This document shows, in pieces, positions 7,525 through 15,587 of a DNA stretch of 31,371 bases; within the stretch, counting starts at the first letter, position 1, and every line of letters begins with the position of its first letter. The notes under the pieces were generated by a model. That model saw only the letters and a program-made list of their open reading frames with translations, searched no databases and had not been told where the DNA came from. The DNA lies in the NCBI GenBank assembly GCA_002305255.1, contig DBQN01000017.1, forward strand, positions 2,221-33,591, given 5' to 3'. This DNA is from Firmicutes bacterium UBA1393 (GTDB lineage: Bacteria; Bacillota; DTU025). A program made the position numbers and the translations under genes.

Positions 7525-8474
7525 TTCCGAGGTCACTCCTGGCGGCAGGGCTCGCCTTCGCGATCTCGCTGGTTATCGCGCCTGCGGTGATACGCGCGCT
7601 CAAACGGCTCAAGGTGGGGCAGGTCGTCAGGGACGACGGCCCGAAGGCTCATGCAGCCAAGTCGGGCACGCCCACAATGGGCGGCGTGATGATCATCGTG
7701 GCCGCGGTTCTCAGCGCGGCGGCCGTGTCGACAGGCTACCGGCACCTGCCCATCGCTTTGTTCGTCACTACGGCCTGCGGTCTCATTGGCGCCATCGACG
7801 ACTACATCTCTATAGTCGCCCGCCGTTCTTTGGGGTTGAGGGCCAGGCACAAGCTGGTGCTGCAGGCAGTGGTGGGCCTGGTGCTCGGCGGCTACGCCTT
7901 CATCACACCGGATATCGGCACATATCTGTCTATTCCGTTTACCGACATCAGGATTGAGCTCGGAGCCTGGTATATCCCGTTCGCCGCGTTCACCCTCGTC
8001 GCGATGACCAATGCGGTGAACCTCACCGATGGCCTCGATGGGCTGGCCGGAGGGTGCGTGGCCGTGACCTGCTTCGCGTATGTGCTGGTCTCTGCTGTGG
8101 TGGGCATGTCGGAGGCAGGCGTTTTCGCCGGAGCCGTGGGTGGGGCATGTATCGGCTTCGTGTGGTGGAACTCGCACCCTGCTGCAGTCTTCATGGGAGA
8201 CTCGGGCGCTCTTGCGCTGGGCGCCGCCCTGGCCGGGCTCGCCGTGATCACCAAGACCGAGCTCATCCTTGCGCTCATGAGCGGGGTTTACATCGCTGAG
8301 GTGCTGTCAGACACCATCCAGGTGCTCTACTTCAGGCGCACCAGAAAGCGAGTGTTCCGCATGGCGCCGCTACACCATCACTTCGAGCTGTCAGGCATGG
8401 CAGAACCGAAGGTAGTTGTGAGATTCTGGATCGCGGCGGCTTTCTTCGCCGCCCTGGGCTTGGCCGGCCTGTAA
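7512..8474 (+). CDS. mraY: Phospho-N-acetylmuramoyl-pentapeptide transferase MraY
   Basis: 320 residues with about ten hydrophobic segments, as expected for this integral membrane enzyme. It moves phospho-MurNAc-pentapeptide from UDP to undecaprenyl phosphate, forming lipid I. The family signatures are present: PTMGG near residue 55, the aspartate-rich AIDDY near 95, NLTDGLDGLAGG, FMGDSGAL and the histidine triad in PLHHHFE. GGAGG lies ten bases before the ATG. The next gene is ftsW only about 40 bases on; the murD gene that usually sits between them is absent. Confidence 0.97.
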   Translation: MWQLIPRSLLAAGLAFAISLVIAPAVIRALKRLKVGQVVRDDGPKAHAAKSGTPTMGGVMIIVAAVLSAAAVSTGYRHLPIALFVTTACGLIGAIDDYISIVARRSLGLRARHKLVLQAVVGLVLGGYAFITPDIGTYLSIPFTDIRIELGAWYIPFAAFTLVAMTNAVNLTDGLDGLAGGCVAVTCFAYVLVSAVVGMSEAGVFAGAVGGACIGFVWWNSHPAAVFMGDSGALALGAALAGLAVITKTELILALMSGVYIAEVLSDTIQVLYFRRTRKRVFRMAPLHHHFELSGMAEPKVVVRFWIAAAFFAALGLAGL

Positions 8475-8516
8475 CAGGTGATTGAGCGTGGCGCGGGTGG
8501 AGGTGGAGGTGGGAAC

Positions 8517-9623
8517 ATGAGAGAGCGGCGCGGGGGCTTGCCCGATATAATCCTGTTCATCGCGGTGCTGGCGCTCCTCAGCCTCGGGATCGTGATGGTG
8601 TTCAGCTCCAGCTCGGTCACGGCCTATCAGGAGATGGGCGATGCTTACTACTACCTCAAGCGCCAGTCGGTGTGGGCCGCCATAGGCATGGTTGCCATGG
8701 TGGTGTGCATGAACATCGACTACCACGTATGGGAGCATCTCTCCGGTGTCATCATGATGCTCTGCATAGGGGCGCTTGCCGCGGTGTTGGTGCCCGGAAT
8801 AGGGCACCTGGTGGCGGGCTCGCGTAGGTGGATAGGCTTTGGCGCTTTCAGGGTGCAGCCGAGCGAGTTTGCCAAGCTCGGCCTGGTGATTTTCCTGGCA
8901 AGTTACTTTGCGAAGGCCGGCGGTGAGGTCAAGTCATTCTTCAAGGGCACGGTAGTGCCATTGGGGCTGGCCGGAGTGTGCGCTCTGCTGGTGTTGCTCG
9001 AACCCGACCTGGGAACGACCATTGACATCCTGGGCGTCTCCTGGCTTGTGATGATGATCGCCGGCGTGCCCTGGGGCACTCTGGGAGCGGTTGTCGCCGC
9101 GGCGGTGCCGGCCGTGCTGCTCTACGCTAAGAACGATCCGGTGAGGCTGCGCAGGCTGACGTCGTTTCTCGATCCCTGGGCGGACGCGAGGGACTCAGGC
9201 TTTCACATCATCCAGAGTCTGCTTGCCATAGGCTCAGGCGGGCCCTTCGGCGTCGGCCTGGGCATGAGCAGGCAGAAGTTCCAGTACCTGCCCGAGCAGC
9301 ACACTGACTTCATCTTCGCCATCATCGGTGAAGAGCTAGGCCTTCTGGGCACAGGTTTCGTCTTGTTGCTGTATGCGGTGGTGGGAGCCCGCGGGTTCAG
9401 GGCGTCATTCAGGGCACCCGACACCTTCGGTTCGCTGCTGGCAGCTGGGATAACGTGCATGATCACATTACAGGCCGCCATGAATATCGCTGTGGTGACC
9501 GGTTCCATGCCCATCACCGGCATCACGCTGCCGCTTATCAGCTCGGGTGGTTCGTCTCTCCTGCCGATGCTGGCAGGTATGGGGATCCTGCTCAACATCA
9601 GCCGGCATGCGCAGGTAAGGTAG
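8517..9623 (+). CDS. ftsW: Peptidoglycan glycosyltransferase FtsW/SpoVE
   Basis: 368 residues from the ATG at 8517, which follows GGAGGTGG by a good distance; upstream in-frame GTG codons would add a Gly-rich leader without a ribosome site. It is a SEDS-family polytopic membrane protein that polymerises lipid II at the septum with its partner class B penicillin-binding protein. SEDS motifs seen are QPSEFAKLG, EPDLGTT, the long extracellular-loop block ending PEQHTDFIFA, IGEELGLLG and the C-terminal ISSGGSSL. Bacilli encode both FtsW and the sporulation paralogue SpoVE; sequence by eye cannot tell which this is, and only one copy is in the window. Confidence 0.9.
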   Translation: MRERRGGLPDIILFIAVLALLSLGIVMVFSSSSVTAYQEMGDAYYYLKRQSVWAAIGMVAMVVCMNIDYHVWEHLSGVIMMLCIGALAAVLVPGIGHLVAGSRRWIGFGAFRVQPSEFAKLGLVIFLASYFAKAGGEVKSFFKGTVVPLGLAGVCALLVLLEPDLGTTIDILGVSWLVMMIAGVPWGTLGAVVAAAVPAVLLYAKNDPVRLRRLTSFLDPWADARDSGFHIIQSLLAIGSGGPFGVGLGMSRQKFQYLPEQHTDFIFAIIGEELGLLGTGFVLLLYAVVGARGFRASFRAPDTFGSLLAAGITCMITLQAAMNIAVVTGSMPITGITLPLISSGGSSLLPMLAGMGILLNISRHAQVR

Positions 9624-9794
9624 GGCGGGTCGCAGAGGCGGCTGTGGCGGAGGCGGGGGCTGTGACCGACGCGGCGCCGGCGGTGGCGGTTGTGGCGGTG
9701 GCGCGGCACAGCACGGCTAGGGAGCGGCGTGGACGACGCCGACACGGCTTACAGATACTACGGGCATTACGGGAACGGATTGGGGCGTAACGCG
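9624..9794. other. Low-complexity GGC/GTG-rich spacer between ftsW and murG
   Basis: About 170 bases of runs of GGC, GCG and GTG separate two genes of an otherwise tightly packed operon. One reading frame through it would give an Ala/Val-rich peptide and another continues in frame into murG, but neither adds a recognisable domain. I see no promoter or terminator in it. Confidence 0.4.
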
Positions 9795-10949
9795 ATGAAG
9801 TTCATGCTGGCCGGCGGCGGAACCGGTGGACACATCTATCCTGCGCTGGCCATTGGTGAGGAATTGCTCAGGAGGTATCCCGACGCAGAGCTGCTCTTCG
9901 TGGGAGGGCGCAAGGGGCTGGAGCGAACTCTTGTGCCTCGCGCGGGGCATAGGTTTGTGGCCATCACAGTAGCGGGCTTTGAGAGGCGGCTGGGAGTAGG
10001 CACCTTCGTGACTGCCGCGAAGGCGGTAGCCGGATTGGTAGAGAGCCTTGCCGTGGTGGCGCGCTTCAGGCCGGATGTGGCCATAGGCACCGGCGGCTAC
10101 GCATCGGGGCCGGCCATCCTGGCAGCGTCGCTACTGCGTATGCCGGTGCTTGTGCATGAGCAGAACGTCGTGCCCGGGGCCACCAACAGGCTGCTGGCAT
10201 CTAGGGCACGTACCGTGGCTGTGAGCTGGGCGGAGTCCATAAAGATGTTGCCCGATCCGTCGCGGGCTGTACTTACCGGCAATCCCATCAGGCGAGAGAT
10301 AGTCACCGCATCGAAGCGCGATGGCCTGGCAGCTTTTCGGCTTTCCGCCGACAGACCGGTTGTGCTCATCATTGGGGGCAGCCAGGGCGCCCGGAGCATA
10401 AACGCTGCCGCCGTCGGCGCAATCCCGCAGATTGTTGGCGCCGGGGGGCAGCTGCTCTTGGCCACCGGGCCTGACAAGTTTGGCGACGCTCTGGCCGGCG
10501 CGGCGCGGGGTGGCACGACGTTGTCCGTTGATTCCGAGGGAATAGCGCGGAGTGCCGGTGGAGATGTTATCGTCATGCCATACATTTACAGCATGCCACA
10601 GGCCATGGCATGTGCGGATCTTGTGGTGGCCAGGTCCGGCGCCATCACTCTGGCTGAGATTGCTGCGAGGGGGCTACCGTCTATCCTTGTGCCCCACCCC
10701 AAAGTGCCTGATAATGTGCAGGAGAAGAACGCAAGGGCCCTCGAGGCGAGGGGGGCGGCAATGGTCATCCTCGACAGGGAACTGACACCTGAGTCGCTGG
10801 GTTCAGCCATCGCCGGTCTGTTGGCCGACGCAGGGCGCAGACGGTCGATGTCGAGGGCCGCGGCTGAGGCCGGGATGCCTGATGCGACGGCCAAGGTTGT
10901 CGACTGCATTGAGGGCATCATCGGCGGCGGGCACGGCGGGAAGCCGTGA
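9795..10949 (+). CDS. murG: UDP-GlcNAc:lipid I N-acetylglucosaminyltransferase MurG
   Basis: 384 residues from the ATG at 9795, where the protein begins MKFMLAGGGTGGHIYPAL as MurG proteins do; the frame stays open further left but that part has no family similarity. MurG is a peripheral membrane glycosyltransferase (GT-B fold) that converts lipid I into lipid II. The N-terminal GGGTGGH loop, HEQNVVPGATNR near residue 120, the second glycine loop GGSQGARSIN near 200, and the donor-site block ARSGAITLAEIAARGLPSIL near 280 are all seen. The usual PYPYA-DNHQ segment reads PHPKVPDNVQEKNA, a mild variant. A rather distant GGGG is the only ribosome site. Confidence 0.95.
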   Translation: MKFMLAGGGTGGHIYPALAIGEELLRRYPDAELLFVGGRKGLERTLVPRAGHRFVAITVAGFERRLGVGTFVTAAKAVAGLVESLAVVARFRPDVAIGTGGYASGPAILAASLLRMPVLVHEQNVVPGATNRLLASRARTVAVSWAESIKMLPDPSRAVLTGNPIRREIVTASKRDGLAAFRLSADRPVVLIIGGSQGARSINAAAVGAIPQIVGAGGQLLLATGPDKFGDALAGAARGGTTLSVDSEGIARSAGGDVIVMPYIYSMPQAMACADLVVARSGAITLAEIAARGLPSILVPHPKVPDNVQEKNARALEARGAAMVILDRELTPESLGSAIAGLLADAGRRRSMSRAAAEAGMPDATAKVVDCIEGIIGGGHGGKP

Positions 10950-11029
10950 GCCAGTGGACATGCTCCCCTGAAGGGCCGAAGGCATACAATAGCATCGTCG
11001 GTGATGGGGTTGTAAGAGGTGCACGGCGC

Positions 11030-12478
11030 ATGGATCTAGAACATACGTACCATTTCATCGGCATCGGCGGTAGCGGGATGAGTCCGCTCGCGCACATCAT
11101 CCTGGGCCTTGGCTGCAAGGTCACAGGTTCTGACGTGAGGTACTCGCCGCACCTTGCAGAGCTCGAGGCAGAGGGTGCCGTTGTGTACAGCGGCCACGAC
11201 CCTGCTGTCGCCATCAGAGCCGATGCGGTGGTGGTGTCAGCGGCCGTGCCGGCCGGCGATCCCGAACTCGTCGCCGCGAGGGCTGCGGGTATCCCTGTAT
11301 TCACCAGGGCACAGCTGCTCGGCCAGCTTTTCGATGCCAAGAGGGGTATCGGCGTCACCGGAACGCACGGGAAGAGCACGACCACTGCCATGGTGTCTTC
11401 CATACTGATGCACGCCGGGCTCGATCCCGTCGTCGCGGTAGGTGCCGGCCTTTCATGGGCGCCGAGCGGCGGCCACGCCGGGCGTGGTGACTACATGGTG
11501 GTGGAGGCTGATGAGGCGTACGGGTCCTTCCTGACGCTCAGGCCGGAAATCGCCGTTGTGACCAACATAGATGATGATCATCGCGACTACTATGGGTCTT
11601 TCGACCGTATCATGGAGGCGTTCACCACCTACCTCGAACAGGTGAAACCGGGCGGTACCGCGGTGCTGTGCGCCGATGACCCGCACGTGCTGACGGCTGC
11701 TGAGAACGTGAAGTGCCAAAAGGTGTTTTACGGGCTCAACGGGCCCTCTGGGCACGCCGGGCTGAGTGGGTCAGTGCCCGGCGCCTGGCCCTACTACACT
11801 GCAGTTGACCGCGAACTCCGTGGGCTCGGTTCGCGGTTTAGGGTGATGCACAACGGCCATGGGGTGGGAGTCATAGAGCTCAATGTGCCTGGTGAGCATA
11901 ACATAGCTAATGCCACGGCTGCGTTCGCTGTCGCCCACATCATGGGTATCGATCCGGCGCATATCAGCGCCGGTCTGCGTGAGTACGCAGGTGCTGAGCG
12001 AAGGTGCCAGGTGCTTATGCGAGCCGGAGGGATTACCGTTGTTGATGATTATGCCCATCATCCGTCTGAGATTCGCGCGACCCTTGCGGCCCTGAGGTCT
12101 GCCGCAGAAGGCAGGCTGGTGGTGGTGTTCCAACCCCAGCGCTACACGAGGACGAGTCTGCTTTTCGACGATTTCGTCAAGTCCTTTGGGCTTGCCGATG
12201 TCATCGCTGTGACTGAGGTGTATCACGAGGGCACAGGCGAATCCGCCATACCCGGGGTGAGCGGTCGGCGGCTTGCACAAGCCATCGCCGAGCATGAAGG
12301 CAAGTCAGTGCGCTACCTCGCCGACAGATTCGAGGCCCTTGACTACATGAGAGACGAGATGCGTCCCGGCGACACTGTGGTGACCATGGGCGCCGGTGAC
12401 ATCTACCGTTCGGCACGGAGTCTGGCCGAAGAGCTTCGGGATCGCGTTGCAGAGCACACGAACGGCGGTGGTTGGTAG
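11030..12478 (+). CDS. murC: UDP-N-acetylmuramate--L-alanine ligase MurC
   Basis: 482 residues from the ATG at 11030, with AGAGGTG eight bases upstream. The frame is open to 10946 but the family's first motif (HFIGIGGSGMSPLA) begins only seven residues after this ATG. MurC adds L-Ala to UDP-MurNAc. The P-loop GVTGTHGKSTTT lies near residue 108, TNIDDDHRDYYG follows, then the C-terminal VDDYAHHPSEI and FQPQRYTRT. The ADE-S-D-GSF segment reads EADEAYGSF here. An 80-base spacer after murG contains a TACAAT hexamer without a good -35. murB starts directly after the murC stop codon. Confidence 0.95.
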   Translation: MDLEHTYHFIGIGGSGMSPLAHIILGLGCKVTGSDVRYSPHLAELEAEGAVVYSGHDPAVAIRADAVVVSAAVPAGDPELVAARAAGIPVFTRAQLLGQLFDAKRGIGVTGTHGKSTTTAMVSSILMHAGLDPVVAVGAGLSWAPSGGHAGRGDYMVVEADEAYGSFLTLRPEIAVVTNIDDDHRDYYGSFDRIMEAFTTYLEQVKPGGTAVLCADDPHVLTAAENVKCQKVFYGLNGPSGHAGLSGSVPGAWPYYTAVDRELRGLGSRFRVMHNGHGVGVIELNVPGEHNIANATAAFAVAHIMGIDPAHISAGLREYAGAERRCQVLMRAGGITVVDDYAHHPSEIRATLAALRSAAEGRLVVVFQPQRYTRTSLLFDDFVKSFGLADVIAVTEVYHEGTGESAIPGVSGRRLAQAIAEHEGKSVRYLADRFEALDYMRDEMRPGDTVVTMGAGDIYRSARSLAEELRDRVAEHTNGGGW

Positions 12479-13396
12479 ATGGTCAGTCTGGTTACGGATT
12501 CGCAGGTGGCTTCCCTCAAGCGCAACTTCGCCGGCAAGGTGTCGGCCAATGAGATGATGAGGGATTACACATCGTTCCGAATCGGAGGGCCGGCAGACGT
12601 GCTCATAGAGCCGTCGAGCGTTGACGACCTCCGCGAAGCGTTGAAGTGGGCATGGAGCCTGGGCCTGCCCGTGTTCGTGTTGGGAAACGGCACCAATCTG
12701 CTCGTCGCGGATGAGGGCATCCGCGGAGCGGTGATAAGGATAGGTTCGAGCCTGTCGTCGCTGGAGTTCGATGGAGACACGGTTACGGCGGGTGCGGGTA
12801 TCAGCCTCCCGGCGCTGGCGAGGGCGTGCGCTGATAGGGGGCTCACCGGCATGGAGTGGGCTGCGGGAATCCCCGGGTCACTGGGTGGCGCCCTGACGAT
12901 GAATGCCGGTGCTTACAGCTGCACCATAGGCGACATAGTGCGCGAAGTTCGGGTCCTCGGTCTCGATGGTCAGGCCTCTGTCAGAACTTCAGAGGAGATG
13001 CACTTCGCCCAGAGGTCCAGCAGACTGTCTCAGGGTGACATCATCGCGTACGAGGCCGTGCTCGGGCTCAAGCCGGGCGACGCCGACGAGAGCCGTGCTC
13101 AGATGAGTGAATACATGGCCGACCGCAAGGTCAAACAACCATTGCACATGCCAAGCGCAGGATGCATCTTCCAGAACCCTGCAGGCCGCGGCGCCGGACG
13201 CTACATCGATGCCGCAGGCCTGAAGGGCCTCAGAATAGGCGGGGCCGAGATATCGCCGGTCCACGCCAACTTCATCGTCAATGTCGGCAACGCCACGGCC
13301 CGCGACGTTCTCATGCTTATGTCACACATAAAGCGCGTTGTGTATGAGAAGTTCGGGGTCGAGCTGGTGCCGGAAGTCAGAGTCGTTGGCGGATAG
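12479..13396 (+). CDS. murB: UDP-N-acetylenolpyruvoylglucosamine reductase MurB
   Basis: 305 residues, the short MurB type usual in Gram-positives. This FAD enzyme reduces enolpyruvyl-UDP-GlcNAc with NADPH to give UDP-MurNAc. FAD-binding blocks are SFRIGGPADVLIEP, LGNGTNLLVADEGIRGAVI and GIPGSLGGALTMNAGAY. The active-site strand reads PSAGCIFQNP: the position where many MurB enzymes carry the proton-donating Ser is Cys here. The ATG abuts the murC stop codon, so the two are likely coupled. Upstream GGCGGTGG is a modest ribosome site. Confidence 0.95.
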   Translation: MVSLVTDSQVASLKRNFAGKVSANEMMRDYTSFRIGGPADVLIEPSSVDDLREALKWAWSLGLPVFVLGNGTNLLVADEGIRGAVIRIGSSLSSLEFDGDTVTAGAGISLPALARACADRGLTGMEWAAGIPGSLGGALTMNAGAYSCTIGDIVREVRVLGLDGQASVRTSEEMHFAQRSSRLSQGDIIAYEAVLGLKPGDADESRAQMSEYMADRKVKQPLHMPSAGCIFQNPAGRGAGRYIDAAGLKGLRIGGAEISPVHANFIVNVGNATARDVLMLMSHIKRVVYEKFGVELVPEVRVVGG

Positions 13397-13436
13397 CCAA
13401 CCGATCACGTGGACGTTACCAGTGGAGGTTACCAAG

Positions 13437-14717
13437 ATGAACTCCTTGCGTATCATCGGCGGCCGGCGGCTCGTCGGTCGCGTTAAGGCGCCTGGGGCCA
13501 AGAACTCGTGCCTTAAGTTGCTGGCCCTCGCCTCGATGGCTTCAGATACATGTACTCTCACCAATGTACCTGATATCACCGACGTGCACAGTATGTGTGA
13601 CCTGCTCGAATCGCTCGGGGCCCGGATTACGGCAAAGCCCGGCGGCGCGATTCAGATCGATCCCACGGCCATCACCTCAGCTGAACCGCCTGAGGAGATC
13701 GTGCGACGGATGAGGGCGTCGGTGCAGATACTCGGGCCCTTGCTCGCGAGACACGGATACGTGAGAATGGCCTTCCCCGGCGGGTGTGCGATAGGGTCGC
13801 GCCCCATAGACCTTCACCTCAAAGGCCTTTCGGCTATGGGCGTGCGCTTCTCCGAAGAACACGGATGCATTACCGGACGGGTGGCCCACCGCCTGACAGG
13901 AGCTGAGATACACCTCGACTTTCCGAGCGTCGGTGCGACCGAGAACCTGATGGCCGCCGCGTGCCTGGCCAAAGGAGTCACGACCATCCGAAATGCGGCG
14001 CGGGAGCCGGAGATCGTGGATCAGCAGAACTTCCTCGTTCGCATGGGTGCTCAGATCAGAGGGGCGGGCACCGACACCATTCGAGTGACGGGCGTCGATG
14101 GGCTAAGCTCTACTACGTATCCGGTGATGCCCGATAGAATTCAGGCGGGCACGTTCATGCTGGCAGCTGCCGCCACCCAGGGCGATGTGACCGTGACCGA
14201 TGTCGTTCCGGAGCATGTTGACGCGCTCACGGCCAAGCTAATCGAGGTGGGGGCGGCGGTTATCGTGTCGGAAGATTCGGTGAGGGTGGCGATGGCCGAC
14301 CGGCCTAACGCCACGACGGCAAAGAGCATGCCATACCCAGGGTTCCCCACTGATCTGCAGGCCCCCTTTGTCGCACTGCTCACAACGGGCAAGGGCACCA
14401 GCATTGTGACGGAGAACGTGTTCAATAGCAGGTTCAGATACGTAGATGAGCTTGTCAGGATGGGAGCCCAGATAGGCGTGGACGGGCGTACTGCGGTGAT
14501 ACGCGGCGTGCCCAGGCTCACCGGAGCCAGGCTTGTAGCCCCCGATCTGCGCGGAGGGGCAGCGCTGGTGATCGCGGCTCTCATGGCAGACGGCGAGAGC
14601 GTTGTAGACGGGTTCGAGCACGTTGCCAGAGGCTACGACGATCTGGAGGGGCGATTGGCGTCGCTGGGCGCCTCTGTGCAGCGCGAGGATGGCCCTGGAG
14701 CAGCTGTGCCCGACTAG
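13437..14717 (+). CDS. murA: UDP-N-acetylglucosamine 1-carboxyvinyltransferase MurA
   Basis: 426 residues from the ATG at 13437, preceded by GGAGGT at a seven-base spacing. The frame extends left to 13338, but that part is the end of murB in another frame. MurA transfers enolpyruvate from phosphoenolpyruvate to UDP-GlcNAc, the committed step of wall synthesis and the fosfomycin target. It shows APGAKNSCLK (substrate Lys-Asn) near residue 20 and FPGGCAIGSRPIDLHLKG with the active-site Cys that fosfomycin modifies. PSVGATENLM and the later FPTDLQAPFVALLT are also conserved. Grouping murA with murG, murC and murB puts most cytoplasmic precursor steps in one transcript. Confidence 0.96.
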   Translation: MNSLRIIGGRRLVGRVKAPGAKNSCLKLLALASMASDTCTLTNVPDITDVHSMCDLLESLGARITAKPGGAIQIDPTAITSAEPPEEIVRRMRASVQILGPLLARHGYVRMAFPGGCAIGSRPIDLHLKGLSAMGVRFSEEHGCITGRVAHRLTGAEIHLDFPSVGATENLMAAACLAKGVTTIRNAAREPEIVDQQNFLVRMGAQIRGAGTDTIRVTGVDGLSSTTYPVMPDRIQAGTFMLAAAATQGDVTVTDVVPEHVDALTAKLIEVGAAVIVSEDSVRVAMADRPNATTAKSMPYPGFPTDLQAPFVALLTTGKGTSIVTENVFNSRFRYVDELVRMGAQIGVDGRTAVIRGVPRLTGARLVAPDLRGGAALVIAALMADGESVVDGFEHVARGYDDLEGRLASLGASVQREDGPGAAVPD

Positions 14718-14724
14718 GTAGCCA

Positions 14725-14733
14725 TGGTATAAT
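14725..14733 (+). promoter_or_regulatory. Extended -10 promoter before ftsQ
   Basis: TGGTATAAT at 14725-14733 is a perfect TATAAT hexamer with the TG of an extended -10. No good -35 is visible at 16-18 bases, which extended -10 promoters can do without. It lies in the 48-base gap between murA and ftsQ, so ftsQ-ftsA-ftsZ could be expressed separately from the precursor genes. Confidence 0.6.
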
Positions 14734-14765
14734 GGGTCAGGCATCTCGACCGGGAGGTGGGGGAG

Positions 14766-15518
14766 TTGCCTGATCCTTACCACAATTCGCGCAGGCGTCC
14801 GCGGCTGAGGGCGTCGTTCGCCGGCACGGTGTTGCTCTTTCTCGCAGTGGTTGCCGCTGCCTTCCTCAACTCGCCGTATTTCAGCGTTGAGCATGTGGAG
14901 GTGTCGGGCGCCAGGTATCTCTCTGCCGATGAGGTGAGGATGATAGCAGGCGTGCCCGAGCGGTCCAACATCTTCTCCGTGCCCGTGCACGAGGTGGAGG
15001 AGAGGCTCAGAGCAACTCCCAGGATCGCGCGGGCGACGGTGAAGAGGCTGTTCCCGCAGGCGCTCCTTATCGAGATCGTTGAGCGCGCCACGGCGGTGCA
15101 GATGCCGTATGCGGGCTACTTCATCGATATTGATGCCGAGGGCTGTGCCATAGCCGTGGCTGAGGCCATAACTGACCCGGATATTCCGCTGCTCGTAGGG
15201 GTCAAACCCACATACGTGTCGGTGGGCGAGGCGGTCAGGCCTGAGGCGCCGGTAAGGCTGGGAGCCAGGGTTGGACAGGCCCTGGCCGACTGCAAGGTAC
15301 CGATGCTGTCGGAGATCGACGTGTCGCAGCCAGGCAACGTGGTGGTGCGCACGTCTGACGGCATCAGGATACTGCTCGGCACCGAAGAAGGCATCGAGTC
15401 AAGGGTGAGTGTGGCGGATTCGATACTGGCATCAGTAAGGGAGCAAGGGGCCAGAGTCGATTACATTGACGTCAGAGTTGAAACACGTCCGGTGATGGGT
15501 CGGAACAATAAACAATAA
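14766..15518 (+). CDS. ftsQ: Cell-division protein FtsQ/DivIB
   Basis: 250 residues from the TTG at 14766, which has GGGAGG eight bases before it; the GTG at 14757 lies inside that site. The layout is a basic cytoplasmic tail (RRRPRLR), one membrane helix at about residues 20-37, a POTRA domain beginning FSVEHVEVSGARYLSADEV, and the FtsQ beta domain with RATVKRLFPQALLIEIVERA. FtsQ/DivIB recruits FtsL and its partners to the division site from outside the membrane. It sits between murA and ftsA with a perfect TATAAT upstream. Confidence 0.9.
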   Translation: MPDPYHNSRRRPRLRASFAGTVLLFLAVVAAAFLNSPYFSVEHVEVSGARYLSADEVRMIAGVPERSNIFSVPVHEVEERLRATPRIARATVKRLFPQALLIEIVERATAVQMPYAGYFIDIDAEGCAIAVAEAITDPDIPLLVGVKPTYVSVGEAVRPEAPVRLGARVGQALADCKVPMLSEIDVSQPGNVVVRTSDGIRILLGTEEGIESRVSVADSILASVREQGARVDYIDVRVETRPVMGRNNKQ

Positions 15519-15544
15519 AGGGTAACGGGCGCCGTTCTAGAAGT

Positions 15545-15556
15545 ATGCATATGCAT
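15545..15556. repeat. 12-bp perfect palindrome before ftsA
   Basis: ATGCATATGCAT equals its own reverse complement and lies in the 69-base gap between ftsQ and ftsA, about 30 bases before the ftsA start. A site of this kind could bind a dimeric regulator, but no protein can be assigned to it. It is AT-rich against a GC-rich background. Confidence 0.5.
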
Positions 15557-15587
15557 GCCCCGCCCAAGGCGGTGGGAGGTAGTAGGC

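Noticed and set aside
10946..11029. Extended N-terminus of MurC
   Set aside because: The frame is open, but the ribosome site and the family's first motif both point to the ATG at 11030.
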